DNA from: Mycobacterium sp.
Lineage (GTDB): Bacteria > Actinomycetota > Actinomycetes > Mycobacteriales > Mycobacteriaceae
Length of the DNA: 64,000 nt
Reading direction: 5' to 3'
NCBI GenBank assembly: GCA_016197405.1
Contig: JACPVR010000022.1
Span: forward strand, 186,001-250,000
Shown here: one piece after another, positions 42,917-51,225 of the stretch
How positions within the stretch are numbered: the stretch's first letter is position 1
How the letters are laid out: every line of letters starts with the position of its first letter
Program-made: the position numbers and the translations under genes
The notes under the pieces: model-generated
What the model was told of the DNA's origin: nothing
Seen by the model: the letters and a program-made list of their open reading frames with translations, nothing else
Databases searched by the model: none

Positions 42917-43945
42917 TCAACGCAACGGATTGCCGTGCGTACTGAGCCCGGCCTCCCGGTAGCTGCACCCGTAGGGCGGTGGCAGCCTCGCCTCCTGCCA
43001 GGCGCTAAACCGCGAAGACGACAGCTGGCTGCCGACACGTCGACACGCAGAACGCCAGCGCGGCGATTCGCGAAGACCACGTGGAATGCCGCGCCACAGG
43101 ACCGGGGCGACGCGCCAGCTCAACGCGGCGAATACCCGATCCCGGCGGCTACCGGGCAGATCGGGATACTGGGCACGGACCGTGGGTGGAAGCCGGTAGA
43201 CGATGAGACTCAGGATCCGCTTGGTGATCAGTCTGCGTACCGGGCCACCTGGTATCACACCGTTGAGAAGTCCCGCACGCGAACGATATTCCTCACTCAC
43301 GTCCATGACTGCTGACGAGGCGTACCGGTCGAAGTAGTCCTCGAAAGCCGACCAGCTCACCGGCAGCAGCGCGTCATCGATGCCGAAAAGTAGCGCAAAG
43401 CGCCGACATTCGGCGTAGTAGCGATTGTGCTCCAGCCTGGTCAGCGGACCTTCCAGGGCTTCGTAGTACTCCTTGAGCGGACGGATGATGGTCGCCCAGA
43501 CCCAGATGAGGAGGTCTTGCTCGTTTGCCTGGTAGGGCTGGCCGGCGCGATACCCGCCGATGTCCTCGGGCAGCGTGCCGTTCACTTTGCTGTGATAGCC
43601 GAATATGCGGCGGGCGGTCAGGAGGGCGGCGTCCAGGTCGCCGCAGAACCAGTCGTAGAAGGCATCGGCGCTGCGGTGAAAGCGGGGCAGGAAGTCAGTC
43701 GCGGACTGCGAGCCCATGGTGCCGAAGGCGATGAACGGATGCGGGGCCTCGAGCAGACCGGCTTCCATCAACATCATGGGTAAGACGGGGGCAGGCCGAA
43801 TCATCCGCCACATCATCGAGTCGGATCCGAATACGCCGCCCTCGGCGCTGGACGCTGTTTCGCGTAGGTAGGCATGGGCCCTATCGAGGTTGGAACGCTG
43901 CACCACGGGTTCCGGTTTGCCCAGCTGAGAGGCAGTTATTGCCAT
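42917..43945 (-). CDS. MpaB/DUF2236-family oxygenase-like protein
   Basis: 342-aa predicted soluble haem-dependent oxygenase of the family that includes MpaB and latex-clearing protein. N-terminal GSDSMMWRMIRPAPVLP, then ARRIFGYHSKVNG with His118 of the H-x-x-V-x-G signature. The usual WVHAT motif reads WVWAT here (Trp150 in place of His), so haem chemistry may be altered. The C-terminal third is Arg-rich. First gene of the operon; only 28 bp separate its ATG from that of the divergent TetR gene and no ribosome site is visible. Confidence 0.83.
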   Translation of the reverse strand: MAITASQLGKPEPVVQRSNLDRAHAYLRETASSAEGGVFGSDSMMWRMIRPAPVLPMMLMEAGLLEAPHPFIAFGTMGSQSATDFLPRFHRSADAFYDWFCGDLDAALLTARRIFGYHSKVNGTLPEDIGGYRAGQPYQANEQDLLIWVWATIIRPLKEYYEALEGPLTRLEHNRYYAECRRFALLFGIDDALLPVSWSAFEDYFDRYASSAVMDVSEEYRSRAGLLNGVIPGGPVRRLITKRILSLIVYRLPPTVRAQYPDLPGSRRDRVFAALSWRVAPVLWRGIPRGLRESPRWRSACRRVGSQLSSSRFSAWQEARLPPPYGCSYREAGLSTHGNPLR

Positions 43946-43973
43946 CCCATGAAGATAATGTGAGCATTAACTC
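43946..43973. promoter_or_regulatory. 28-bp divergent promoter between MpaB and TetR genes
   Basis: The whole intergenic region is 28 bp, AT-rich, with a possible -10 TAATGT at 43956-43961 for the TetR gene and an imperfect dyad TGAG-N6-CTCA (43961-43974). Both transcripts must have leaders of a few bases at most, and the promoters must reach into the opposite genes. Confidence 0.45.
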
Positions 43974-44618
43974 ATGTCTACTCGCGTTTGTGAAGACGGT
44001 CACAACCCGCCCAAACGCGCCGTTCGACGTCCCACCCAGGCGCGATCACGCGCCACGGTCGACGCGATCCTGCGCGGCGCGGCAGAAGTACTCACATCCC
44101 GCGGCTATTCGGCGACCACGACCAATCACATCGCCGACGCCGCGGGTGTGAGCATCGGATCCGTCTACCAGTACTTCGCCGACAAGGACGACGTCGTGAA
44201 AGCTGTCGCGACGATGTTTGCCCGCGACGCACTGGAATTCTCCGGTGAGCACATCCACGACGGGGACGACGAACTGACACAACTCCGGGCGTGGCTTGAC
44301 GCCGTCATAACCCGTGCGTCCCAGGACGAAGCCCTGATTCACGTCCTCTTTCGGGAGGTGCCCTTCATCTGGACCATTCCGGGTGTGCTTGAGGCCATGG
44401 ACGATTCACTCGATGTGATCGAACGTCTGGCTCCGCTCAACCGTGTCGACGAGGCGCGCAGGCGGGATCGGGCTTTCGTGATCTTCAAGTCCATGCTGGC
44501 GGTCATCGTCGATGTCGCCGCCGATCCGCTTCTTCGATCACGCCGGGATGGCATCGTCGACGAGCTGACCCTGATGATCGAGTGTTATCTGATGTCCACC
44601 CGACAACAGCCCGAGTGA
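43974..44618 (+). CDS. TetR/AcrR-family regulator
   Basis: 214-aa repressor with an N-terminal HTH at about 20-70: RSRATVDAILRGAAEVLTSR and GYSATTTNHIADAAGVSIGS, then VYQYFADKDDVV. The C-terminal ligand domain has the RDRAFVIFKSMLAVIVD helix. It sits between two minus-strand sets: divergent from the MpaB/AveC-like operon and convergent with the carotenoid-oxygenase gene 21 bp away. By position it is the likely controller of the MpaB operon. Inducer unknown. Confidence 0.9.
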   Translation: MSTRVCEDGHNPPKRAVRRPTQARSRATVDAILRGAAEVLTSRGYSATTTNHIADAAGVSIGSVYQYFADKDDVVKAVATMFARDALEFSGEHIHDGDDELTQLRAWLDAVITRASQDEALIHVLFREVPFIWTIPGVLEAMDDSLDVIERLAPLNRVDEARRRDRAFVIFKSMLAVIVDVAADPLLRSRRDGIVDELTLMIECYLMSTRQQPE

Positions 44619-44639
44619 ATCAACTGCCTCACGTCGGCT

Positions 44640-46112
44640 TCACACATCCATCCAGTGCCCGTGGGGCGTCCACCCGATCTGGAACGGCAGCTCGACCGTG
44701 GCGACCGGACCCGCGGCGATGTCCTCGGTATCGAAGATCATGAACTCCGAAAGGTGTTCGACAAAGCGCGATATCGGGACAATGAGATATCCGTCGGCCT
44801 CCGCGGCGTCTGGTGTCCGCGGGGCGAAAGTCGGTTCGAAGACCGATATCGGTGTGTCGCGCTCGATGGTGTACGAATCTTCCGTGCCGGTACGCACGTT
44901 GCGGCGAACGACCGTGCGCAGGGACCACATCTCGGGGCCCGCCATCAGGAATCCCCACTCGTAGGGCTTGCCGTAGAAGCGTTCGTCGACCTTCGGGAAC
45001 TCGACCGCACGGTCGTCGACTCGCTCGGATCTGACTGTGCCGGCGCTGAGATCGATTGTCCAACGACCCATTTGCGTCGTTGACATGGGCACATAGTCGG
45101 CCCCGATCGGATTGGACTGTTCGGTCGGAAAAGGCGGTGTGTCATAGATCGGCGCATCCAGGATGATCGAACCATCTCGCTCGTTCGCCGACATGGTGTG
45201 CAGAACGTACTCGGCCTCGACGTCGACCGTCACCCAACGGATCTGCGCATCGAGGTCGTCTCGCGGAATGATCGCAAGCTTGATGGGCAGGTCGGGTTCC
45301 CATCCGAAGAAGGCCTTGCCCTGCTCGATGCGATCCAACCCGACTATCAGCGGCTGAAACGGCAGGATCACATAGTTCTCGGTCAACCACATGTCATGCG
45401 TCAACGCCGCATACGGAGCGTCGTCGAGAGGCCGGCTGCGTACGGTCCCGTCGGGTTTCACCCAGTGCAACGTTGTGTAGGGCTGGTTATCCGTGTATGC
45501 CCAACCGAACAGCTCACCGGTGTCGGGATCCCACTTCGGGTGGGCGGTGAACGCAGCGTCGCCGAAGCACGCCGGTGCCTGCAGTCCGGCACTCAGTTGC
45601 GTCGACCATGGCACGACGCCGCGGGTTTGGAGAGTGATCGGATCGAGTTCGATCGGAGGAGATCCCTGCTCGCCCAGGGCAAGCAGCTGCCCCGCGAACG
45701 GAACCACGTTGATGTTGTTGACTCCCTGGGGTACTCCGTGCGTCAGCTCGTTGCGAATGACCTCTCCCCACCCGAACGCCCGCCAGTCGCCGAAATCGCC
45801 GTCAGTCCAATCGAAGAGCGCTCGCCCGGCGCGCTCTTCAGCGATGTATTTGGGCGTCCGGACCCAGCGGTTGCGAAAGTCGACACGACCTTCCCGGAAT
45901 GTCAGCGCCTGCACCATGCCGTCGAGCGTGAACGGTCCCACGAGCCCTTGCCTGCTGGGCCGCTTCCACGTGCCGCCACATCGGTAGAAGCCACCGTTGA
46001 GCGACTCCGGCACTTCTCCACGGGTGACGATGCAGTCGTCGACTGTCGCCTCGAACCGCATTGGCGTCAGCGGTCCCATCAGCCACATCTTCTCGGGGTA
46101 CGGCGGTGCCAT
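44640..46112 (-). CDS. Carotenoid cleavage oxygenase-family protein
   Basis: 490-aa non-haem iron dioxygenase that splits C=C bonds of carotenoids, apocarotenoids, stilbenes or similar. The seven-bladed propeller core has all four iron ligands: His191 (AFTAHPKWD), His239 (ALTHDMWLTE), His305 (YVLHTMSAN) and His484 (TPHGHWMD). Propeller motifs FTLDGMVQALTF and YRCGGTWKRPS are also present. The classical FDGDGM is FTLDGM here. ATG 46112 has GGAGGAG five bases upstream. It is the last gene of the seven-gene minus-strand set from 52158. Confidence 0.93.
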   Translation of the reverse strand: MAPPYPEKMWLMGPLTPMRFEATVDDCIVTRGEVPESLNGGFYRCGGTWKRPSRQGLVGPFTLDGMVQALTFREGRVDFRNRWVRTPKYIAEERAGRALFDWTDGDFGDWRAFGWGEVIRNELTHGVPQGVNNINVVPFAGQLLALGEQGSPPIELDPITLQTRGVVPWSTQLSAGLQAPACFGDAAFTAHPKWDPDTGELFGWAYTDNQPYTTLHWVKPDGTVRSRPLDDAPYAALTHDMWLTENYVILPFQPLIVGLDRIEQGKAFFGWEPDLPIKLAIIPRDDLDAQIRWVTVDVEAEYVLHTMSANERDGSIILDAPIYDTPPFPTEQSNPIGADYVPMSTTQMGRWTIDLSAGTVRSERVDDRAVEFPKVDERFYGKPYEWGFLMAGPEMWSLRTVVRRNVRTGTEDSYTIERDTPISVFEPTFAPRTPDAAEADGYLIVPISRFVEHLSEFMIFDTEDIAAGPVATVELPFQIGWTPHGHWMDV

Positions 46113-46150
46113 TCTTACTCCTCCGGGGTGTCACGGTCGATGCGAGGTGT

Positions 46151-48349
46151 TCAGCTGTCGGTCGCGGGCTCGATCCTCACCGGCACCGAATTCATTGCCG
46201 CATTGCCGGATAGCACGTCGTAGAGGGCCGGGTCGTTGATGTCGTTGACGCTCGCCCCGGCCTTGGTGGCCGCCAGTCGCCAACCGACACCGGGCCTGTC
46301 GTGTCCGAACCCGTGCGGGATGGACACCACACCGGGACGCATCGCGTCGGTGATCTGTAGGGGGACGTCGATCGATCCGATCTGCGAGCTGACACGCACC
46401 ACCGCGCCGTCGCGGAGTCCGCGCTGCGCGGCATCGTCGGGGTGCAGCATCGCGGTGCAGCGGTCGGAACCCTTCATGAGCCTCGGCGAGTTGTGCATCC
46501 ATGAATTGCAGCCACGCAGTTGACGACGACCGATCAGCGTCAGATCGAAACCGTTCTCCCCTGCCGCCGCATCCTCGTCGGCCCGCTTGGTCAGCTGTGC
46601 CACCTCTGCCAGTAGAAGTGGGGCAGCCAGATTGATGCGGCGGTCCTTCGTGCCCAATGCGCCCGGAAGGCACGGCTCCAACGCCCCGAGGTCGATTCCG
46701 TGGGGTGCCGCTTTGATGCGCGCCAGGGTCAAACCGCGCTTGCGTCCGGCCCGCAGAATGCCGCGCGGACTGGTCGCAATGATGAACCCCACCAGTCGCT
46801 GCGGGGACATGCGACCCATGGTGTGGGCGATCAACCGTCCCCGCACACCACGCCCGAGCCGGCGGGTGAGGGTGTTCAGGATTTCCCAGTCTTCGAGTTC
46901 TCCTGCGCTTTTCGGCACCGCAGCCGGGCTGTAGCGGATGTGATTGCGCACCGACATGGCGGCGAAGACCAAGTCGAGGTCATCGCGTTCCAGGGCGGAG
47001 ACCGGCGGCAGGATCACGTGCGCATGCCGTGACGTCTCGTTGACGTACATGTCGATGGCGACCATGAAGTCCAGCCGATCCAGGGCGGCATCGAGCTGTC
47101 TTCCACCGGGCGCCGAGAGCACCGGGTTGCCGGCATGCACGATCAGGGCACGCACCCGGCCAGAGTCGATCTGTCGAGGAAGGGTCGCCACCGGGAATTC
47201 GCAGTTGACAATCGGCTGACCGGAAATAGGGTCACGCTCAGCGTGATTCAGCCCGATCACGCCTCTACGCGTACCCCATCGCCCGGCGAACGTGAGATCG
47301 ACGGGCGGCTTGGCGAACATGAAGCCGCCTGGGGAGTCGAGCCGTCCGGTGACCACGTTCAAGGCCAGGATGAGCCACTGGGTGATGCTGCCGGTACGGG
47401 TCTGACACACCCCGACGCGGCCGTACGCCACTGGTGCGTCGGCCGCCGCAAAATCGCGGGCAAGCCGTCGGATCGCGTCGGCATCGACACCGGCGTGTAG
47501 CGCGGCGCGCGACGGCGGCCACTCTTGGGTGACGGTCCGCAACTCGTCGATGCCGTCGGTGAAGGACGCCAGTCGTCCCGGTGCGATCAACCCCTCGGTG
47601 AAGAGCACGTTCAGCATTGCGAGCAACAGAAACGGATCTCCGCCCGGTCGCACCCCGACGTGTTCGGACGCCACGTCGGCGGTCTCCGTGCGGCGAGGAT
47701 CGACCACGACAACCGAGCCACCCCTGTCGATCACATCGCGCAGTCGGCGACGCATCCCGGGAGCCGTCATGGCCGAACCGTTGGAGGCAGCGGGGTTCGC
47801 CCCGAACATCAGCATGTGGTCGGTGCGGTCCAGGTCGGGTACGGGGAACACGGCCGCGTTGCCCAGAACCTCGCCGTTGACGACCTGCTGCGGGCTCTGG
47901 TCGAGCGATGACGCCGAGCAGTTGCTGCGGCTGCCCAGTGCCGCGCGGAACGCGAAGAAGGAATAGAAGCTCCAGTTGTGCGCGCCAGGATTGCCCAGAT
48001 ACGTTCCCACCGCGTCATTTCCGTAGCGCTTCTGTACCGATCGAATCCCTGCCTCGACGTAGTCGAAGGCCTCGTCCCAGGTGATCGGCTCCCATCGGTC
48101 CCCGATCCGTCGGACCGGCTGGCGAAGCCGATCGGGGTCCTCGTAGAGATCGGCGAGCGCGGGTCCCTTCGGACAGATGTAGCCGCGGGAGAATTCGTCA
48201 TCCTTGTCGCCGGCGATCCGGCCGATCGTCGTGCCGTGGACTTCGACGGTGATTCCGCAATGCGCCTCGCAGAGATTGCACGTGCGGTGGACTGTGACCG
48301 GAATCTTTGACCCGGCATCACTTGTCACATGCGCCAGTTCAATTTTCAC
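46151..48349 (-). CDS. Molybdopterin-dependent oxidoreductase with 4Fe-4S site
   Basis: 732-aa member of the DMSO-reductase/formate-dehydrogenase superfamily. The N-terminal cluster is Cys24-x2-Cys27-x3-Cys31-x27-Cys59 (CNLCEAHCG and YICPKG). The cofactor region has NPGAHNWSF, SNCSASSLDQSPQ near the Mo-ligand position, MLMFGANPAASNG and VVVDPRRTETA; the C-terminal domain has LRGCNSWMHNSP and IPHGFGHD. GTG 48349 has GGGGAG 5 nt upstream. There is no twin-Arg signal and no gene for an Fe-S or membrane anchor subunit beside it, so it is probably cytosolic with an unknown redox partner. Confidence 0.92.
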   Translation of the reverse strand: MKIELAHVTSDAGSKIPVTVHRTCNLCEAHCGITVEVHGTTIGRIAGDKDDEFSRGYICPKGPALADLYEDPDRLRQPVRRIGDRWEPITWDEAFDYVEAGIRSVQKRYGNDAVGTYLGNPGAHNWSFYSFFAFRAALGSRSNCSASSLDQSPQQVVNGEVLGNAAVFPVPDLDRTDHMLMFGANPAASNGSAMTAPGMRRRLRDVIDRGGSVVVVDPRRTETADVASEHVGVRPGGDPFLLLAMLNVLFTEGLIAPGRLASFTDGIDELRTVTQEWPPSRAALHAGVDADAIRRLARDFAAADAPVAYGRVGVCQTRTGSITQWLILALNVVTGRLDSPGGFMFAKPPVDLTFAGRWGTRRGVIGLNHAERDPISGQPIVNCEFPVATLPRQIDSGRVRALIVHAGNPVLSAPGGRQLDAALDRLDFMVAIDMYVNETSRHAHVILPPVSALERDDLDLVFAAMSVRNHIRYSPAAVPKSAGELEDWEILNTLTRRLGRGVRGRLIAHTMGRMSPQRLVGFIIATSPRGILRAGRKRGLTLARIKAAPHGIDLGALEPCLPGALGTKDRRINLAAPLLLAEVAQLTKRADEDAAAGENGFDLTLIGRRQLRGCNSWMHNSPRLMKGSDRCTAMLHPDDAAQRGLRDGAVVRVSSQIGSIDVPLQITDAMRPGVVSIPHGFGHDRPGVGWRLAATKAGASVNDINDPALYDVLSGNAAMNSVPVRIEPATDS

Positions 48350-48365
48350 TGATTCTCCCCTGCCG

Positions 48366-49142
48366 CTATGCGATGGACGTCGACGTTGCGCCGCTGCGAT
48401 CGCCGGTCTCATACCGCGATGCACTGTCTTGGGACGTGATATCACTGCGGGAGAGTCGATTTGCGATGTGAAACTGGATGAGCATGATGGCGAACCAGGC
48501 AAAGAAGACCCCGGCGGCGACCCAGAAACCGATCACTCCGTTCCACGCGAATGGACCACTCGTCACGAAAGGGATGAGCGAACCCGTCAGCGAGCCGAAA
48601 GCCATGAAGAGGCTGTACCAGGCAACCCAACGCGGGAAGACCGGCACAGATGACTTCTCGCTGAAGATGGCCGCGGCGGTGACCACAGCCTGGAGCGCTC
48701 CGGGCTGCCAGAGTCCGGCCCAGGCCATCCACGCCACGTGGTTGAGCAGCTGGTAGGTGGAGTCGGGCATCTCGGGGCGCTGCAGGCCCACCAACAACAT
48801 CGGACCGAAGACCATCATCAACGCCGCGGTGGCGATGGCTGCGCCCAATTGACACATCGCCAACACGGGTCCCACACCCTCGACGCGACGGATCCGGTCG
48901 GCGACGGCAGCCCCGAAGGGGATGAACATGGTGCCGCCGACAATCAAGCAGATCACGGCGAACCGCTTGAGGTCGACATTCTCGTGGAAGTAGGCGGCAG
49001 TCGTCGCGGCATCGTAGGGACCCGGCGGAGGGACGAAGCCGCCGAGCAGGAATCCGGCTCCCATCAGGGCAATGAGCGCCCACCCCGCGATGATGCCAAC
49101 CCTGGTCGATCCCCGGGAAGGCTGCATAACCGAAGCCACCAT
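48366..49142 (-). CDS. Six-segment membrane protein of unknown function
   Basis: 258-aa integral membrane protein: six hydrophobic segments at about residues 13-35, 60-82, 95-122, 137-158, 172-200 and 207-233. The first loop is Pro-rich (GFVPPPGPYDAATTAAYF). The C-terminus is polar, Ser/Thr-rich. I see no known domain with certainty; a DUF4386-like fold is one option. ATG 49142 has GGGAG nearby. It lies 16 bp upstream of the molybdopterin gene and 50 bp after the cytochrome-oxidase-like subunit IV gene, so it could be a membrane docking partner. Confidence 0.75.
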   Translation of the reverse strand: MVASVMQPSRGSTRVGIIAGWALIALMGAGFLLGGFVPPPGPYDAATTAAYFHENVDLKRFAVICLIVGGTMFIPFGAAVADRIRRVEGVGPVLAMCQLGAAIATAALMMVFGPMLLVGLQRPEMPDSTYQLLNHVAWMAWAGLWQPGALQAVVTAAAIFSEKSSVPVFPRWVAWYSLFMAFGSLTGSLIPFVTSGPFAWNGVIGFWVAAGVFFAWFAIMLIQFHIANRLSRSDITSQDSASRYETGDRSGATSTSIA

Positions 49143-49192
49143 TGTTGTCTCCCTACTGATCTCATCACTGTTGGCGTTCACCGGTGGCACCG

Positions 49193-49477
49193 TCATGGCA
49201 GGACGTAGAGCCCGACGACCAGCAGGCAGGTCACGATGATCCAACAGTTCACGATGGCGCCGAGCCATCGGGGCGCGTGCCGTACGTCCATGAAGTACGA
49301 CGTCACAAGCCATACCTTGACGAAGGCGATCACCAGTACGACCGCCATCGCGGCGCGCGAAAAGCCAAGCAGGTGATCGATGCCGAGCACATAGGAGCCG
49401 AGCGTCAGGAGCAACAAGGCGCCCCCGACGTACAGCGCGGTGGCCGTCAGGTATCGCGGTTGATCGTTGATGACCAT
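49193..49477 (-). CDS. Cytochrome c oxidase subunit IV-like protein
   Basis: 94-aa membrane protein of the prokaryotic COX IV family with three hydrophobic segments and the signature MAVVLVIAFVKVWLVTSYFMDVRHAP (shown only as its core, residues about 43-68). Subunit IV packs against the catalytic subunits and has no cofactor. ATG 49477 follows the stop of the subunit III-like gene by one base. No subunit I or II gene lies in the window. Confidence 0.87.
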   Translation of the reverse strand: MVINDQPRYLTATALYVGGALLLLTLGSYVLGIDHLLGFSRAAMAVVLVIAFVKVWLVTSYFMDVRHAPRWLGAIVNCWIIVTCLLVVGLYVLP

Positions 49478-49478
49478 C

Positions 49479-50078
49479 TCAGTTCACCAGGTAGAAGAGC
49501 GGAAAGAGGACCAGCCACAGCAGGTCCACCAGATGCCAGTAACAGGCGGCCGAGAGGAACAGGTCGCGGTCACGCGACCCGGGCAGGCCTCTCGCCACGG
49601 ACCTACGAGCAAGTCCCAGCACGGTCACCCCGACCAGCACGTGCAGTAGGTGGGCACCCGTGACGGCGAAGAACAACAGCCAGAAGACGTTGGTGTGGAT
49701 CCACATTCCATGGTGCAGCACCGATGCATATTCGATCCCTTTGATCACCGCGAATAACGCACCGCACGCCATCGCCGCGGTCAGAATGCGGGCCGCCGTG
49801 GAATACCGTCCCTGCTGCACATCGCCGATCGCCCGCATCACCAGCACCGATCCTCCGATCAACACGCAGGTGTTGATCAGCCCCAAGGGCGCGCTCAGCA
49901 CCTGCTGGGCGTCGGCGAAAATCATCCGATTCGCATGTCCGTTGAAGGCGATAACCCCGAACAGCGCTGTGAACACTGCCATTTCGCAGATGAGGAAAAC
50001 CCATACTCCAGGCTCCCCGGGGATCCGGACGGTCCGCGACATCGCGGACCGATCGGACACGGAAGCGGTCATCGGCAT
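49479..50078 (-). CDS. Cytochrome c oxidase subunit III-like (NorE-type) protein
   Basis: 199-aa membrane protein with about five hydrophobic segments. It starts RIPGEPGVWVFLICEMAVFTALF, a typical NorE/CtaE opening, and has GANVFW-like HTNVFWLLFFAVTGAHLLHVLVG and the final AACYWHLVDLLWLVLFPLFYL. The short length fits the NorE subgroup linked with nitric-oxide reductase rather than the longer CtaE. The catalytic subunit is absent nearby, so its partner is unclear. ATG 50078 has GGCGAGG in front. (Motifs are contiguous spans quoted as anchors.). Confidence 0.87.
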   Translation of the reverse strand: MPMTASVSDRSAMSRTVRIPGEPGVWVFLICEMAVFTALFGVIAFNGHANRMIFADAQQVLSAPLGLINTCVLIGGSVLVMRAIGDVQQGRYSTAARILTAAMACGALFAVIKGIEYASVLHHGMWIHTNVFWLLFFAVTGAHLLHVLVGVTVLGLARRSVARGLPGSRDRDLFLSAACYWHLVDLLWLVLFPLFYLVN

Positions 50079-50097
50079 GGCGCCTCGCCGGATCTTC

Positions 50098-51192
50098 TCA
50101 TCGCTGCGTGACCGCCGGACGAAAAGCCAGGTCAGCCATCGACCGCGCGGCGTAGGACGGTGTATCGAGGTACACCACGCCCGGCGGCGCCGCACATACC
50201 GGAACGATCGCGGTCACCAGCGGAGCGGCGGTCAGATAGGTGGTGGCCGCGATGTGGTCCTCGGGATCAACTGTCGCATCGAAGTTCATCGCGATATCGG
50301 TACCCGCGGCTTTGATGGCGACCTCGTAGTGGGAGCCGCCGGCGGCTCCACTGTCAAGCGGGTAGTTCTGCTCGCCGAGGTACCAGTACCAGTCACCGCG
50401 GAAGAACTCGCGGTCCCCCACCAGACCGCGATACGTATTGTGCAACAACAGAGTTTGGCCCGGTTCGATAATGAGTTCCGGACTCGCCTCGAACCTTTCG
50501 GTGGCTGGAATACCGCGGAAGGTGGTCTCGATCTGATAGTCGCCGGCGTTCAGGCCGAACAGCCGTCGCGCGATGTAGGCGACGCTTTGGCAGTAGTACC
50601 GCTTCTGCACCTCCGTCACCGGGTTACCGGCCGCCACCACCTCGGGATCCTGTCCCCAGCCGGCGAACTGCAGCACCATGGGGCTCAGGGCGCGCATCCC
50701 GTCGGCGGCTTCGACGATCCTCACGTGGTCGACCTCGGTGACACAGCCGGTCAAACCGACCGCGAGCCGTTCCACGAAGCCCGGGTAGATACCGCTGCCG
50801 TGGAACGACACCCCACCGCGCTGACAGGCCGCCTCGAATTTCTCGCTGTAGTCCTCGCCGAAGAACTCCGGTGCGGTGTAGGACACGGCAGAGACCACAT
50901 TCTTACCGGACTCCAAGAGCCGGATGATCTCGTCGTCGGTGTCGGAGATGTCGAACGGCAGCATCGGTGTGTGCACGACGCAGTCGGCCTCGAGCGCGAT
51001 CAACTGCTCGGTATCGGTGGTCGCGAGCACCCCGATGGGATCGCCACCTGCGAGCACGCCGACGTCGACACCGTTCTTGGCCTCGCTGTAGACCTTGCAA
51101 CCGACGACCTCGAACTCCGGGCGCTTCAGTATCGCGCGCAGCGCGGTGCCGCCGACTTCCCCGGGACCCCAGGTGATGACTTTGTAGGTCAT
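50098..51192 (-). CDS. NAD(P)-dependent amine/dihydrodipicolinate-reductase-like enzyme
   Basis: 364-aa oxidoreductase with an N-terminal Rossmann fold (VITWGPGEVGGTALRAIL), a nucleotide-binding second half with VVHTPMLPFD and NVVSAVSYTAPEF, and SGIYPGFVERLAVGLTG as the DapB-like catalytic region. Enzymes of this family include 2,4-diaminopentanoate dehydrogenase; in mycobacteria many paralogues of unknown substrate exist. ATG 51192 has AAGGAG 7 nt upstream. It is second in the seven-gene set. It may act on an aldehyde, ketone or imine product of the oxygenases, which is inference. Confidence 0.85.
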   Translation of the reverse strand: MTYKVITWGPGEVGGTALRAILKRPEFEVVGCKVYSEAKNGVDVGVLAGGDPIGVLATTDTEQLIALEADCVVHTPMLPFDISDTDDEIIRLLESGKNVVSAVSYTAPEFFGEDYSEKFEAACQRGGVSFHGSGIYPGFVERLAVGLTGCVTEVDHVRIVEAADGMRALSPMVLQFAGWGQDPEVVAAGNPVTEVQKRYYCQSVAYIARRLFGLNAGDYQIETTFRGIPATERFEASPELIIEPGQTLLLHNTYRGLVGDREFFRGDWYWYLGEQNYPLDSGAAGGSHYEVAIKAAGTDIAMNFDATVDPEDHIAATTYLTAAPLVTAIVPVCAAPPGVVYLDTPSYAARSMADLAFRPAVTQR

Positions 51193-51225
51193 GGCTCACT
51201 CCTTACTCAGATGTGTGTGGGCTTG

